Shown piece after piece: positions 1-11,579 of a DNA stretch of 64,000 bases. The DNA lies in assembly GCF_002994745.2 (NCBI RefSeq), contig NC_037091.1, positions 23,689,789-23,753,788 of the forward strand, read 5' to 3'. The number at the start of each line of letters is the position of its first letter. Positions within the stretch are counted from its first letter, which is position 1. The notes under the pieces were generated by a model. It worked only from the letters and a program-made list of their open reading frames with translations, was not told where the DNA came from and made no database searches. The position numbers and the translations under genes are program-made. Origin of the DNA: Rosa chinensis. Taxonomy: Eukaryota; Streptophyta; Magnoliopsida; Rosales; Rosaceae.

Positions 1-1060
1 GAAGGAATTTGTTGCAGAAATTGTTAGCCTTGGCCGGCTCCGTCACCGGAATTTAGTACAACTCTTGGGCTATTGCAGGTAATAAGGCTCACATAACATT
101 TTAGGAGTGTAGTAGGAAGCATGGTTAGAGCGTTTTCTTTTTAACTTTTCAGGGAAGAGTTCATGTCACGCCCCGCTCTATGCACATGTGCGGTTTGTTA
201 AAAAAATGTGTCAATTTTTCAATCCCCAAGTTCTTTTGATATTTATATATTTGTATATTTTATTTTAACATCAAATTTATTACTTTGCTTGCAGGCGAAA
301 TGGTGAACTACTTTTGGTGTATTACTACATGCCTAATGGTAGCTTGGACAAGTACCTCTACAACCAACCGAAGGTGACTCTCAACTGGAGTCAGAGATTT
401 AAAGTCATCAAAGGTGTGGCTTCAGGGTTGTGTTATCTTCATGAGGAGTGGGAACAAGTAGTAATTCACAGAGATGTGAAGGCTAGCAATGTGCTACTAG
501 ACCAGGATTTGAATGGAAGACTGGGAGATTTTGGACTTGCAAGATTATGTGCCCATGGAACAGACCCTCAAACTACTCATGTAGCTGGTACACTTGGGTA
601 TTTAGCCCCGGAGCATGCAAGAACAGGTCGGGCCACCATGAGCACAGACGTGTTTGCTTTTGGGGCATTTTTGCTCGAAGTTGCTTGTGGAAGAAGGCCA
701 ATAGAGACACAAGGACCAGAGGAGGATATTGTTTTGGCTCATCGGGTTTTTTCGTGTTGGAATAGAGGTAATATTCTAGAGGCAAGAGATCAAAACTTGG
801 GTAACGATTTTGTTGTTGAGGAAGTGGAATTGGTGCTGAAGCTTGCATTGTTGTGCTCTTGTTCGCAGCCAGCAACCAGGCCAAGCATGCGACAAGTGAT
901 GCAGTATTTGGAGGGTGATATTGCTCTTCCGGAGTTGTCACTTCTTCGGCTCTATTCAAGTGGTTTAGCATTTGTGAATGATGAAGGTTCTGATGATGTT
1001 GAACTGGCGTATCAGTGTTCATATGTTCCAGAGTCGACTCTCCTATCAGGTGGTCGCTGA
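1..1060 (+). CDS. L-type lectin-domain receptor kinase, 3' part (5' end outside window)
   Basis: A plasma-membrane receptor-like Ser/Thr kinase of the legume-lectin (LecRK) type; only the kinase domain and tail are in the window. Exon 2-78 reads [20 protein letters not shown] up to GYC; a GT-AG intron (79-294) follows and exon 295-1060 continues in frame with [18 protein letters not shown]. Visible kinase features are the catalytic loop [12 protein letters not shown], the DFGLARL magnesium loop, GTLGYLAPE (activation segment and APE), the subdomain IX aspartate in STDVFAFG, and the subdomain XI arginine in [11 protein letters not shown]. The tail ends at TGA 1058-1060. The lectin ectodomain, transmembrane helix, glycine loop and catalytic lysine lie upstream of the window. 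Within the visible part there are no stops or frameshifts, so the gene looks intact. Assignment to LecRK rather than another RLK rests on the wording of the kinase core ([23 protein letters not shown]). An intron inside the kinase region is unusual for this mostly intronless family. Confidence 0.85.
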
Positions 1061-1872
1061 ATCCAAATCAAGTATATTAACGTTCACAGCCGAACACAAC
1101 TTATGCTTATTGCTTGTGCACCTTTGAATCATTTGACTGTATGTACTACTCAATTTTCATTTTTTTTTTCTTTTTGGAAAGTACTTATGAGCGTGCACCA
1201 GTACCTAAACACGTTATTTATATGGTTTTGTACAAAAGCAACGTATGTCTAATTCCTATAAAACCTATCACTAAAATATAGGGCCATACGGAGCGAATCT
1301 TTTGTCTTGGTCAAAATTTGACTATATTTTGTCTTATTTATTTATAAGAGCATAAGAGCATCTGATGCTCTCTATTTATTTTGTATATGTAGGAAAATGG
1401 CCAATCTGGTCTGCTCTACTTTACTCCTGACCTTCTAGGCAACTAGACTGCAGTTTCTTCTTTAGTCAAAGTCTACTTGCTACGTTAAAAACAGTGGCAA
1501 TTTCGTTGATAAACAAAAGGATAGGGGCAAATATGGGAAATGACAAACGAGGGAAAGGTACTGGCGGGCAAGGAAACAAAGAGTCAAAGACGAAAAGCCA
1601 AATGAGAAAAAGACGAGTATTCAATTCCAACCCAACTTCCACATGCTTCTTATTTCGGCTAGGGAATAATAGTTCTATGCTTCATATTTCACATGTTTTT
1701 TTTAGTCCTCGATCGATCGAAATACACAGCAATAAACAAAATTAAATTCAAGTAATTAACTCATATTACTAATCCAATAGAAACAAAATTTATAACAAAA
1801 CAAAAAACACAACAATATCAGGTCACAACAATTAAATAAAAAAAAACAATATCAGGTCACAAAGAACACAAG
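1061..1872. other. Intergenic stretch, LecRK 3' flank to TRMO 3' flank
   Basis: This is AT-rich sequence between two convergent genes. It should contain both 3' UTRs. No coding similarity, RNA gene or repeat is recognisable. Small open frames here look like chance. A-rich runs lie at about 1795-1850 next to the TRMO stop. Confidence 0.6.
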
Positions 1873-4800
1873 TCAGTCTCTCCATATAGAATAATTACAC
1901 CGCTTTTGATCACTTTTAATGACGGTTGATGCTTCTGTCACTTTCTCAACAACAACATTCCCATCACAGAGCCTGTACCAAACATCCAATCCTTCTAGAA
2001 TTAGGTGATAAATTATGTCGCCAGATGATTGCGGAGGCTGCTCGTTTCCGGGGCTAGAAGCTTCTTCGTCTTGGTTGTCATCTGAGAGATCATTCGAGTG
2101 GTTACCATTTTGGGATGTGATGAAGGACTCATGAGGACGTGTTCGCTGAGATACTGATCGAATATCCCATGACAGCACCTGCTCTAACAAGTTTTGGAAC
2201 TCATCTGGTGATGCGTACAGTGAATTCTTACCCTGAAATAACCAAATCATAAGATGAAATCAGTCTAAAAATGGATTTTTGTTCAAGAATGCAATCTTAT
2301 TGGAACACAACACAAACACAGCGATTGGTGCTTCACAATGAGAGTATAACACTATCTCCAGTTAATGTGGTTGAGTTTTCAAGCATGTTAGTGGAAAAGT
2401 ACATGTTTTCCATGGTTGATATATTTCTTCCTGGGGTAGTTATTCTGTCTTCATAAACTAACTGAAACTTGCAAGTTTAGCTATGCATACATCAATCCAC
2501 CATTGTGTGTCATTGTTCATGCATACCATTGACAATTTTGGAGAACTAAAACAGAGAAGATAGGATACTATAGAGTGAGCGAATTAAGTGACAGATAACA
2601 ACCCATTTATGTATGCTCTGCTAAACTGACCTGGGGATTTTGGGAGGAAACCTGCAGGTTCAGCAAATACATTGGTGACTATAAACAGTCTTAATGATTA
2701 ACCCCAGGTCCCCTGGCTGCCCTATTCTACAGAATGAGATCTGACAAATGGTATAGCATTTACCAAGTTGTCGGGCTTTCTAATCAAAAGTACAACAGAC
2801 AAAGGCCAAACTGCAGATCACAGTGGACCATAATTTGTTGAATAAGTTATCCTCCGTCAGATTGAGAGTAGAGAACCCAGGCTCTACAAAACCTAAATGG
2901 TTTGTTTGATAACTAAGAAAGATTAGACCTAATAGTTGTCAATGGACTTGCACATAAAACAACAAAATGTACAGTAATTTTAAGATAAACTCATTGACTC
3001 TGGGGCACATGTAAAAGTCAACAGGAGTCAGTTTCATAGTGTATCTCAAATTCCTCAGGTTCATAATTTGATGTTTAAGTTTCCTGTTTCTGAAAAGAAT
3101 GATCTATAGGTGAACAATTATATCGTCCTTGCTATTTGTTTATTTATTTACTTTTGAGACAAGCCCAATTTTGTTTCTGCGCTTAATCATTGCATCCATA
3201 AAAGCCTCATTGTTGTTTCTGTGATGAAGAGTTTGGCTTTTACAATAAAATGGTAGAAACCAAGGTATTAAGAAATTTGTAACCACAAACGAACACTTGG
3301 AAAGAGAAATAAAATTGAAAAAAATCCCCTTAAGAATGGCACGTGTTATTTTCAAAAAGATAGATCACTCACTGTTATGGCCCAACATTGAGCAAGTGTT
3401 GAAGTGAAGCCCTCAGAGAAACTAATAGAAGCCACTGAAAATGACCTGTCTACCTGCAGCAAAGACAGATATCATTTCAAAACAAGGAGGCATGATAATG
3501 CTTCGTTTAAAATCACAATGCAAAATTTTCTTTGTTCAGCACAATATTGTAGACCAATTTTCGCAATCTCTGAAATGCAATAATCAAGGACAAAACTATC
3601 CACAAGACTACGACCAACACACACACACATGTATTGATCATCTACTTTCACACAATCCATACTGCATAGTGCATACTATATTCGCCAATGAAGTAAAGAA
3701 TTTGTATCACCAGTATATGTAGTCTAATCACCAGGTCATGACTAAACACATGTATTCGTCATCTACTTTCACTGAGCACCTTTAATCCCCAAACAGAATC
3801 CATACTGCATAGTATATTCTCCAATGAAGTTAAGAATTTGTATCAGCAGTATGTGTAGTCTAATCACCAGGTCATGACTAGACCCATGTGGCTTTCAACC
3901 TCCACCTTGAAAGCCCAAAGTTATTGGATTATAAAGGAAGATGATCCTCTTATCATTAAAAGTTAAATCTTTTATATCATGGAGAAATAGAGGTATTAAC
4001 AACTTCCTGAAAGACCATGGAAATAATACCGTTAACCACTTTGGCACTCCTGCTTCTTGGATGCTGTCACAGTAAGGAAGATACGGTTTGACATCAAGTA
4101 CAGGCTGTTGATAAAATTTAAATAAGTGTGATTTCTAAATTAAAAAAAAAAAAACACAAGACATGTGGGAGAAAAAAAATGTAAAACTTACCGTCCCATC
4201 AACCAAATCCACACCAGAGAGTAGAAGTATATTCCCTTTTACAGCCTCCACCTACAGTAAACAGAATATATATAAGACTCAACACTTCCATTTTCATTGG
4301 CATATATTGTTTGTTCAAGATCAAAATCTAACTTCAGATATAAACAAATACAGAATAGCATGTATTAGGTTTAATGTAGCGAGAGAAATCTGAAGACTTT
4401 TGGACAAAGAATGGTTGCGATAATTGACAACAAAAAGGAGAAGTGATAAATATTGTACTTCACAAGGCAAAACTTCAAAATATGCATATCATTGTTTGTA
4501 CTAGTTCTCTAGGTGTTGTGAATACAGCGGCACTTAAGACATGATAAAGATTAGGCTAAGTTAGTCCTTCCACAGGAGTCCATGTACCAAGACAACATCT
4601 TGATCACTACCGTATAGAGATCACTGTAGAAGTTCCCCTTTAGCTGTATAGCAGACGTTACGGTTCAATAGCAGTACACATCTACATGAGCAATGTTACT
4701 GATTGAATGACATACAGAAAAACACAGAAAAATTTCTCTCTCAGTCATATTTTTACATTATGTTTCTTTCTTTTTATATTTTTCATCAATATACCCACAG

Positions 4801-7800
4801 CCATAGTCTAATGGCCCCCTGTCTTCATAGTCCTTTGTTTAAATTCAACCTCTGAAAAATCTGGAATCATTTTTCTAAAGCATTCATCTTTATTACTATC
4901 ACAAGTTCAGCAATTTTCTTCCAGATAACCTTCTCCTCTTATCCACCACCATTTCTTCACTTCCCTTGCCCCCCTTTTTTCTGGTCGTTAATTAGCTAAG
5001 AGATCTAGGTTGCCATTTAACAAAACTGCTCCCTTCAACTAATGCACGGATCTTTGGGGGACCCGCAATGTCTAAAAGTAAGTTTAAGTAATTTGTCGCT
5101 TTCATGGATGATTTGTCACGGTACACTTGGATTTCCCCATTTACTTCAAAGCTACCGTGTTTATTGTTTTCAAACACATCAAAAACAAAAGTAGAGAAAC
5201 AATATGATCTATCTACAAAATCTCTAAGAACAGTTTGTCGCTTTCATGGATGATTTGTCACAGTACACTTGCATGTCCCCATTTACTTCAAAGCTACTGT
5301 GTTTATTGTTTTTAAACACATCAAAAACAAAAGTAGAGAAACAATATGATCTATCCACAAAATCTCTAGAACTGACAATGGAATTGAATACACCAACAAT
5401 GAATTTACCAATGTTCTTGTTTCCAATGGCAATTTTCACCAATTCTCTTGTCCACACTCTAGAGCAAAATGGTCTAGCTTGAAGAAAGCACACACATCAT
5501 TAAACTCTCTAGAGTCTTGTTCTCTCAACTGGGCCTCCCTCATCAATGTTGGGCTAAATAGTGCACACTGCTATCTGCTTAATATTAGTCAATAAGTTAC
5601 CCTCAGAGACCATTCAAAACATTAGTGCACACTGCTTAATAGTGCACACTGCTATCTGCTTAATATTAGTCAATAAGTTACCTTCAGAGGCCATTCAAAA
5701 CATTAGCCTTCTTCAAAATTTTCTCATTGATACCCTGATTACCAATAAACATGATTTTAGGAGTAAAACATGTGCATAAAATACAAAGGCTGTAGATGCC
5801 CTTACCCTCAAACAGGAAGAGTCTACATTTCTAAACATGTGGTGTTTGATGAGACAACATTCACGTTCAAAATGCCCAAGCCTCACACACAAGACCAAAC
5901 TGTAAACCACACAAAAATACCTACTTCTTTACTCCTCTTTCCAACTTAACCATCAGAATCTCATGCCTCACACGCAAGAGAAGAGTGAACCACAAAATTA
6001 CCTACTTCCCTACATATACACAATCCCATGCCTCTACCACACCTTTCCCCACCTCCTAACTCACCACCTCCACTTGAACCAGTATACCTGATATATATAC
6101 TCACAGAACCACAAGACATCAATCATTTAGACCCACCACAACAACCAACCTCCCTATCACTTCCAGCACAACCACCTAAATAAATAACCAGAATAAACAA
6201 ACCACCCCTCCACCTAATCCAATGACTACAAGGTCAAAAGATGGAATCTTCAAACGCAAATTGGCATACCAAATTTAACATCCCTTTCACTCTCTCGACA
6301 GCCACATCAACACAACCTTTTCCAAAACCTTCACTCTCAAAGATCCTAAATGGTTCGAGCAAACTACGATACCCAAACCTGGTCTTTAGTACCCTACTAG
6401 CAGCCTCATTTCAACTTATTGGATGTAAGTGGGTCTTCAGAATCAACCAAAAACAAGATGGTTCTGTGGAAAGATACAAAGCAAGATTTGTTGCCAATGG
6501 CTTTCAGCAAAACACAGGCAATACTTCTATAAAACTCTAAACCAACAACAATCAGATTCATTCTCTCTATTGCACTCCGACGTGCCTCAAAGAAACTAGA
6601 TGTTTCAAATGCTAAACTTCATGGTCAGGCTAATGTGTATATGGTACAACCACCTGGTTCTGGAGATGCATAAATCAATTTTGGTCTGAAACAGGTCGAT
6701 ATGATGACCTTATCATTATCTCCTCTCTCTTGGATTCATAGCCTTCATTTCGAATACCTCCCTCTTTATCAGATAGATACATCTCGACGTAGATGATATC
6801 ATTCTCACGGGCAGCTCTCGTACACTGTAACTCTCTCATTGCTCAGTTGAGCACCAAATTTAAAATGGAAGACCTTGGTCCTCTTAGATTCTTTCTTGGC
6901 ATAGAAATTTCCATCTCAAATGACCTTAACCTTTCTTCTTAATCCAAATAGTATTTTGACTTGCTCTGCAAAGCGACAATTGTTGAAGCTAGATCTTTCC
7001 CATACCCTGCCTCAACTTTATATCCTGATGGGCAAGGTGGTGACTTCCTAAGTCTGTCATCTCCCAGGTCCATTGTTGGTACCCTCCAATACCTAACATG
7101 GACAAGGCCTGAGATGTTTGCTTGGCAAATAAGGTATGTCAATTTATGCATAACCCTAGAGAAACCACACAAAAATTCGCAAAGTTTTCTGTTCTTTACC
7201 TTTATATTATTCTTTTTTACATTTTCCATCACAAGAGTGGTGGTAATTATAGTAGTGTTGGGAGTTAAGAGGCTGAGAAAAAAAAAATATTATATAGGTG
7301 AAAAAAAGATGTCATAGACCAATCTTTCTTTTGTAATTCTATTTGCATCCATCAATTCCCCTGTTTCCTTAGCACACCAATTATAACTCTATAAGAACTT
7401 GAAATCTAAATTTTGTTCCCAAAAACCTCCAGATTTCCTATATACAACTCATATAATTATGCTTTTGGCTAGAGCTGCTGGTGCTCGCAATATCTGGCTA
7501 GCCAGCTAGAGGTAAGAAAATAATACTAATAATAATGAAGTAAAATTAATCTTTGTCCTTTAATCAATTTTTATTTAAGGAAGATATTCGAATATAGGAA
7601 ATGTTCCAATTTTAATATGCGAACTTAATTGGAACTCAACTATCTTTTAGGGACAAATGAATGTTTATAATATAAGACGCAAATAAATGTAGGAAACAAC
7701 AAAGATTATATTGTTTCCATCTGAACAATCCTAAATCCATTTTAATTCAAAGATCTCTGCCATCTTCCTCAACCAGGTTGACAAACTATTCAAGGCTGAT

Positions 7801-9962
7801 CAAGAGATCAACAAATAAAAAAAGATTGCAGGAGGTTTACATTCCCTTCAGAAAAAGCTATAGGCGTTTTTGAATCCTTCATTTACAAAAGTAATTAATT
7901 GAGATTGTTAATTCAGACTTGGAAAACAAATATGGAGGATTATATTCAAAGCGATTAAAAAGGAAAGCAAGAAAAAAAAACAGCTAGATGGATTTGGGCT
8001 GCACAATTGATAAGCTCTGATATCTCAAGCACTTCTCAACTCCCATAACCAAGACTTCAATACTAGTCTAATGCAGAATGTTGTTGAGCTTGCTCTCAAG
8101 CCACTGTAAAAGATGCACCTATTTAGTATAATCTTACCTTTGCAACAGTGAGCCCAATGGGGCATGGCCTGTGAGGTGATCGGGTGGCAAAGACTCCCAT
8201 GCGTTCACCTTTTAGTCTTGGCACTCTCACCTACCATCCAGCCAACCTATTTTTTAAAGTTAAAAAGAATAACACAATAACTGAAAAGACTAAGCACTAT
8301 ACCAATGAGTAGAGGCAAGCACCTTGGCCTTAAACTTCGATTTTGCTGGATCCTTCCAAAGCTTCTCTAGATTTGTATTTAGATGGAAAACATAGATAAC
8401 CCAACAGTGCGTGTAGTCTCCAAGACCCTCAAGCGAAGCTGGAGGAACACGGGCTGAATTAAAGATCAAGCATGCCCTGGAAAGAGGTACAATTAATGGT
8501 TGCCTGGGTGTCCCATTCCTGTTCATCAATAAGTAAAGGATCAACAATGGGCAATAGATAAACTACTATGCATGCACACACTCAGAAACTAAAAAAGATA
8601 TGTTCTGAACATTTAACAAAGGCAACAACTACCGTCAATTAAATTAAGGGATAGCTTAGAAATTTATTTGTTCCACATGATGGTATATCGAGAGACTCAC
8701 CCACCAAGGACCGCCATTGGTGCCTTTATGTCTCCATAGAGGTTATGCTGACAAAGGAAGGTGGGGAAATATTTTTTTATTTTTTTTATTTAAGGAATCA
8801 CAGATGACGACAGAGAAACTAGGAAATTTTGAAGGCCTATTACCATTCCCAAACAAGACGTGCAAACAGAAAGTTTTCTAGGTATCCCATTCATGCAATG
8901 ATATAAAGAGCGTGTGGCATACTACTTAACGTCCCGAACTCTAATATGAACCTTCTTATGTTAAATTTAAACAAGATATTTAGTTTATCTATATGACATC
9001 TTCGATGCTTTTACTTTTATTCTCTTTTGAGGAAAAATCATAGAAGCACATCAACCATACCCACCAAGACTGAATTTTGGGCTTAACCTCCACCCTTATA
9101 ATCAATAGGGAGGAGGTGCGACTATGCTTAAAAACCATCCTATATTACCAATATAAATATTTGATTTTTTGAACAATATAATGCAACAACGAAAGATGCT
9201 AGCTTTTGAACACTACTGAAAAAAAAGTTTAAAATAAAAAGAGACTACCTTAAGCCTTTTCCAGCTATATAAATTCTCAACTCTGGAAACTAATATTCAA
9301 GTGACATCAGTATCTGTCTGCTGCTCTATATACTTCCAAGTCCTCAAGCATGAATAGATTTTTTCTACCGCTTAATGATGGGTGGTGATACATGACAATG
9401 CAGACAAGGAATGAAAAACAAAAGATGCTTACATTGAAATAGTAAACAATGCTCATCATAACTACCTGGTGGAGAAGCATGACTGGATGACACCAATAGG
9501 TGCCATGGGGTAAGAAGTCAGCTCCAAATCATCAACCTTTGGTTCCGTCAGCGATTTCCTCAAAGCCTTGATAGATAAAAATGTCAAGAATTTAGCAACT
9601 AGAGTAGAAATGTGCAAATGCCATATGATGAGATACCTACCATACACAAAAGGGTTAATGGTGAATGTTTGAGTTACCTGCTGAGCCCGAATTCGACCTT
9701 GCCTTTCGGAAGCACAGTGCTTTAAGGAGTCCTTGAGGGATTTCTCGAGCTCCCTGATCTTGGAGTCCACATCCTTGGACTTTCTTTTCAAGAAATACAC
9801 TGTTAAAGACCCAAAACACAAATAAGGAACGAATCAAACACAACAAGAGAGTGAGAGAGGGTGAGAAAGAAACACACGAGAAAGAGCAGTGGAGGCGGAG
9901 AGAGCTGCGAGTGCGACGGCTATGGTGGCTCTTAACCATTTGGATTCTGTAGCGAAACCCAT
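1873..9962 (-). CDS. TRMO: tRNA (adenine(37)-N6)-methyltransferase, TsaA/TRMO family, nine exons
   Basis: A SAM-dependent enzyme family that methylates N6 of t6A37 in tRNAs decoding ACY codons. The exons, in transcript order, are 9962-9878, 9799-9678, 9566-9466, 8518-8323, 8230-8138, 4251-4192, 4104-4030, 3453-3373 and 2232-1873. All junctions are GT-AG and in frame, giving 390 aa. Residues 1-30 form a hydrophobic N-terminal anchor (start MGFATESK), followed by a charged coiled-coil-like stretch. The TsaA barrel has PIGVIQSCFSTRNGTPRQPL, the ASLEGLGDYTHCWVIYVFHLN region, the family signature RSPHRPCPIGL, and DGTPVLDVKPYLPYCDS, whose DGT and PVL lie on adjacent exons. The C-terminal exon carries YASPDEF and the last strand IYHLILEGLDVWYR. 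The start at 9962 is the first ATG and fits the N-terminal anchor of plant homologues. No broken codon is seen. Intron 5 (3886 bp) holds transposon debris. Confidence 0.93.
3620..3885. repeat. Tandem duplication (about 125 bp unit) in TRMO intron 7
   Basis: Two adjacent copies share ATCTACTTTCAC, ATCCATACTGCATAGT, CCAATGAAGT, AAGAATTTGTATCA and GTAGTCTAATCACCAGGTCATG motifs in the same order. Copy 1 covers roughly 3620-3745 and copy 2 roughly 3746-3885. The copies differ by several substitutions and a short indel. The duplication lies wholly within the intron between exons 7 and 8. Confidence 0.8.
5093..5370. repeat. Tandem duplication (about 141 bp unit) in TRMO intron 5
   Basis: The segment TTTGTCGCTTTCATGGATGA through ATCTACAAAATCTCT (5093-5226) is repeated at 5234-5370 with about eight substitutions. 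Both copies have a short open frame on the - strand containing FEVNGxxQVY. It may be a remnant of an unrecognised transposon protein; I could not assign it. Confidence 0.8.
5560..5706. repeat. Tandem duplication (about 78 bp unit) in TRMO intron 5
   Basis: AGTGCACACTGCTATCTGCT, the AATATTAGTCAATAAGTTACC motif and CCATTCAAAACATTAG each occur twice, at 5562-5627 and 5640-5706. The copies are nearly identical, which suggests a recent duplication. Confidence 0.85.
6250..7170 (+). pseudogene. Decayed Ty1/Copia reverse transcriptase fragment inside TRMO intron 5
   Basis: Translation in shifting frames gives typical Copia RT blocks: GCKWVFRINQKQDGSVERYK and ARFVANGF (about 6420-6515), then DVDDIILTGSS (about 6790-6820, the YVDD site region), then KFKMEDLGPLRFFLGIEI (about 6850-6910), then SIVGTLQYLTWTRPE (about 7070-7115). 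Several stops and frameshifts separate the blocks. No LTRs or target-site duplication were found, so this is an old 5'- and 3'-truncated relic. It lies antisense to TRMO. Confidence 0.85.
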
Positions 9963-9969
9963 GGCTTCT

Positions 9970-10484
9970 CGCTCGTCGAGTCTATGGAGTCTCTGTTGGG
10001 GTTTTGTTGTGGGTTTTTGAAAACACATTGACCAGAACAGAGTTCCTAGTCGCACGGTCACATCAAAATTGGACCGGGTTGGACCGAGCCCGGCATGGTC
10101 AGCCAGGCCCGATTCCTTTAAATAATAAAGATAGACGATGCCGGCCCGACCAAATCCAAACACGATTGAAAGAAGACATGGTCGGCCCGACATGATCCAA
10201 GCACATTTAAGAATGGCCAAGTACTGTTAAAAAGTTATGTGATGATATTGCCCGAGTAATTGATGGATTATACTCATGTGATTGAAAGAAGACATGGTCG
10301 GCCCGACATGATCCAAGCACATTTAAGAACGGCCAAGTACTGTTAAAAAATTATGTGATGATATTGCCCGAGTAAGTGATGGATTATACTCATGTGATGA
10401 TTCTTTGGAAAGTCTGTTCTGGTCAATGTGTTTTCAAAAACCCACAACAAAACCCCAACAGAGACTCCATAGACTCGAAGAGCG
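9970..10484. repeat. Inverted repeat: TRMO 5' leader copied upstream in opposite orientation
   Basis: Arm 1 (9970-10041), immediately upstream of the TRMO start codon, and arm 2 (10413-10484) are reverse complements over about 72 bp with only one or two mismatches. For example, GAGTCTATGGAGTCTCTG in arm 1 pairs with CAGAGACTCCATAGACTC in arm 2. The 371-bp spacer contains a 116-bp tandem duplication. The arms cover what should be the TRMO 5' UTR or core promoter. Confidence 0.9.
10165..10396. repeat. 116-bp tandem duplication upstream of TRMO
   Basis: Copy 1 (10165-10280) and copy 2 (10281-10396) both run from ATTGAAAGAAGACATGGTCG to GGATTATACTCATGTG and differ at about three positions. The unit includes the motif GTCGGCCCGAC. 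The join is head to tail with no gap. Confidence 0.92.
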
Positions 10485-11579
10485 AAAAACCAAACGATAA
10501 TTGTTCATGTGATAAGGTTGATAACATTGAGAATTAATGTTTTAACGGAAATTTTATAGATAAGATCAGGGCCGGTCTTGAAAATTAAGAGGCCTAGTGC
10601 GAAAATTTAAATGATACCTTATTAATCATGATCTCAATTAGAAGAGTTAAAAAAAAAAATTTGGTATAAATAGAAGAAAAAAATAATGGAGGCCTAAAAA
10701 CATAAACAAGGAAGGAAAAATTGAAAGAAAAAAAAAAGTCAAGAAACATAACACAAGATCAAAGAAGAAAGTATAGAGGCCTTAGGAATGAAAAGAAAAA
10801 AGGAAAAAAGTAATAAAAGAAGAGAGAAGATCAGAAAAAAGGCAAACAAAAAATTAACCAGAGCTACGCACCAATGGGTTTTGAACCTAAGACCAACCAA
10901 GCCAATTACCTTAAGGTAGAGTTGCCAACTGAACTGAACAGCTGTTCAATAGCTTTCAACATTCTTGATGAATATATTTTATCAAAAGCCATTACAAAAT
11001 TGAATTCTGAGGCCTTCAAAAACTGGAGGCCTTGTGCGGCTACTCTACTTGAACACCCCCAGGGCCGCCCTCGCGGCCTCTCGACATCCCTGCAGCGTCC
11101 CTACAGTGATCCCGCAACAGCTCCTGCAGCAACCTAGCAGCATCCCTGCACAGCCCAGCCACCACTTTTGGCCACTAGATTCCGGCAACTTTCAAGGTAA
11201 ACTTTTCTAAAAGTTCCCGTTTTTGAAGATTTTCATTCTTTTTCTTCTTTTCTCGGGGACTTGCAATCTCCCTTCTTCTACCCCCTTTCTTCTTCATAGG
11301 GGAGATCAAAAGCCGAACTGTGGGGGTTCAGGCTCACTCCAAGCTTAGAGTTTGTAGAGTCCTCCAAACTTAGAGTTTGTTGAGAAGAAAAACGATCGAC
11401 CACATACGTCATTGTTTCGATTTAATCCAAAACCCCTCTTGGAAACAGATTCTCTTGGAAACGACTACACTCAGAAAATCTCTAATTTCTTGGAAGCGAC
11501 TACGTTCAGAAATTTAATAGTTTTTAGTGGTAGCCCTTTTCGCTCCGAAACTAACCCTATTTTCTTGTTGTTTTCCAGG
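10485..11579. other. Unassigned repeat-like sequence before the Copia gag
   Basis: At 10569 a segment starts CAGGGCCGGTCTTG and includes GAGGCCTAGTGCG. Near 11025-11075 related sequence recurs in opposite sense (GGAGGCCTTGTGCGG, then GGGCCGCCCT). This could be a small hAT-type non-autonomous element with decayed ends, but no 8-bp duplication was found. From about 11200 to 11579 is the presumed leader of the following Copia element, with a short direct repeat of CTTAGAGTTTGT. No LTR or primer-binding site is recognisable. Confidence 0.35.

Larger units (their letters stand above)
4252..8137 (-). other. TRMO intron 5, expanded by transposon debris
   Basis: This 3886-bp intron separates the exon ending IGLTVAK (8138) from the exon starting VEAVKGN (4251). 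It contains two local tandem duplications (5093-5370 and 5562-5704), a decayed Copia reverse transcriptase (about 6250-7170) and otherwise AT-rich sequence. The remaining TRMO introns are 78-1140 bp. Confidence 0.85.

Noticed and set aside
573..1022. 149-codon open frame on the - strand
   Set aside because: It lies wholly antisense to the LecRK kinase exon and has no recognisable domain; it is a mirror of real codon structure.
1494..1745. 83-codon open frame downstream of LecRK
   Set aside because: Low-complexity lysine/arginine-rich translation, no homology recognised, and no supporting promoter or splice context.
10860..10920. Possible tRNA-like B box (GGTTCAAAACCCA on the - strand)
   Set aside because: No A box at the right distance and no cloverleaf could be drawn.
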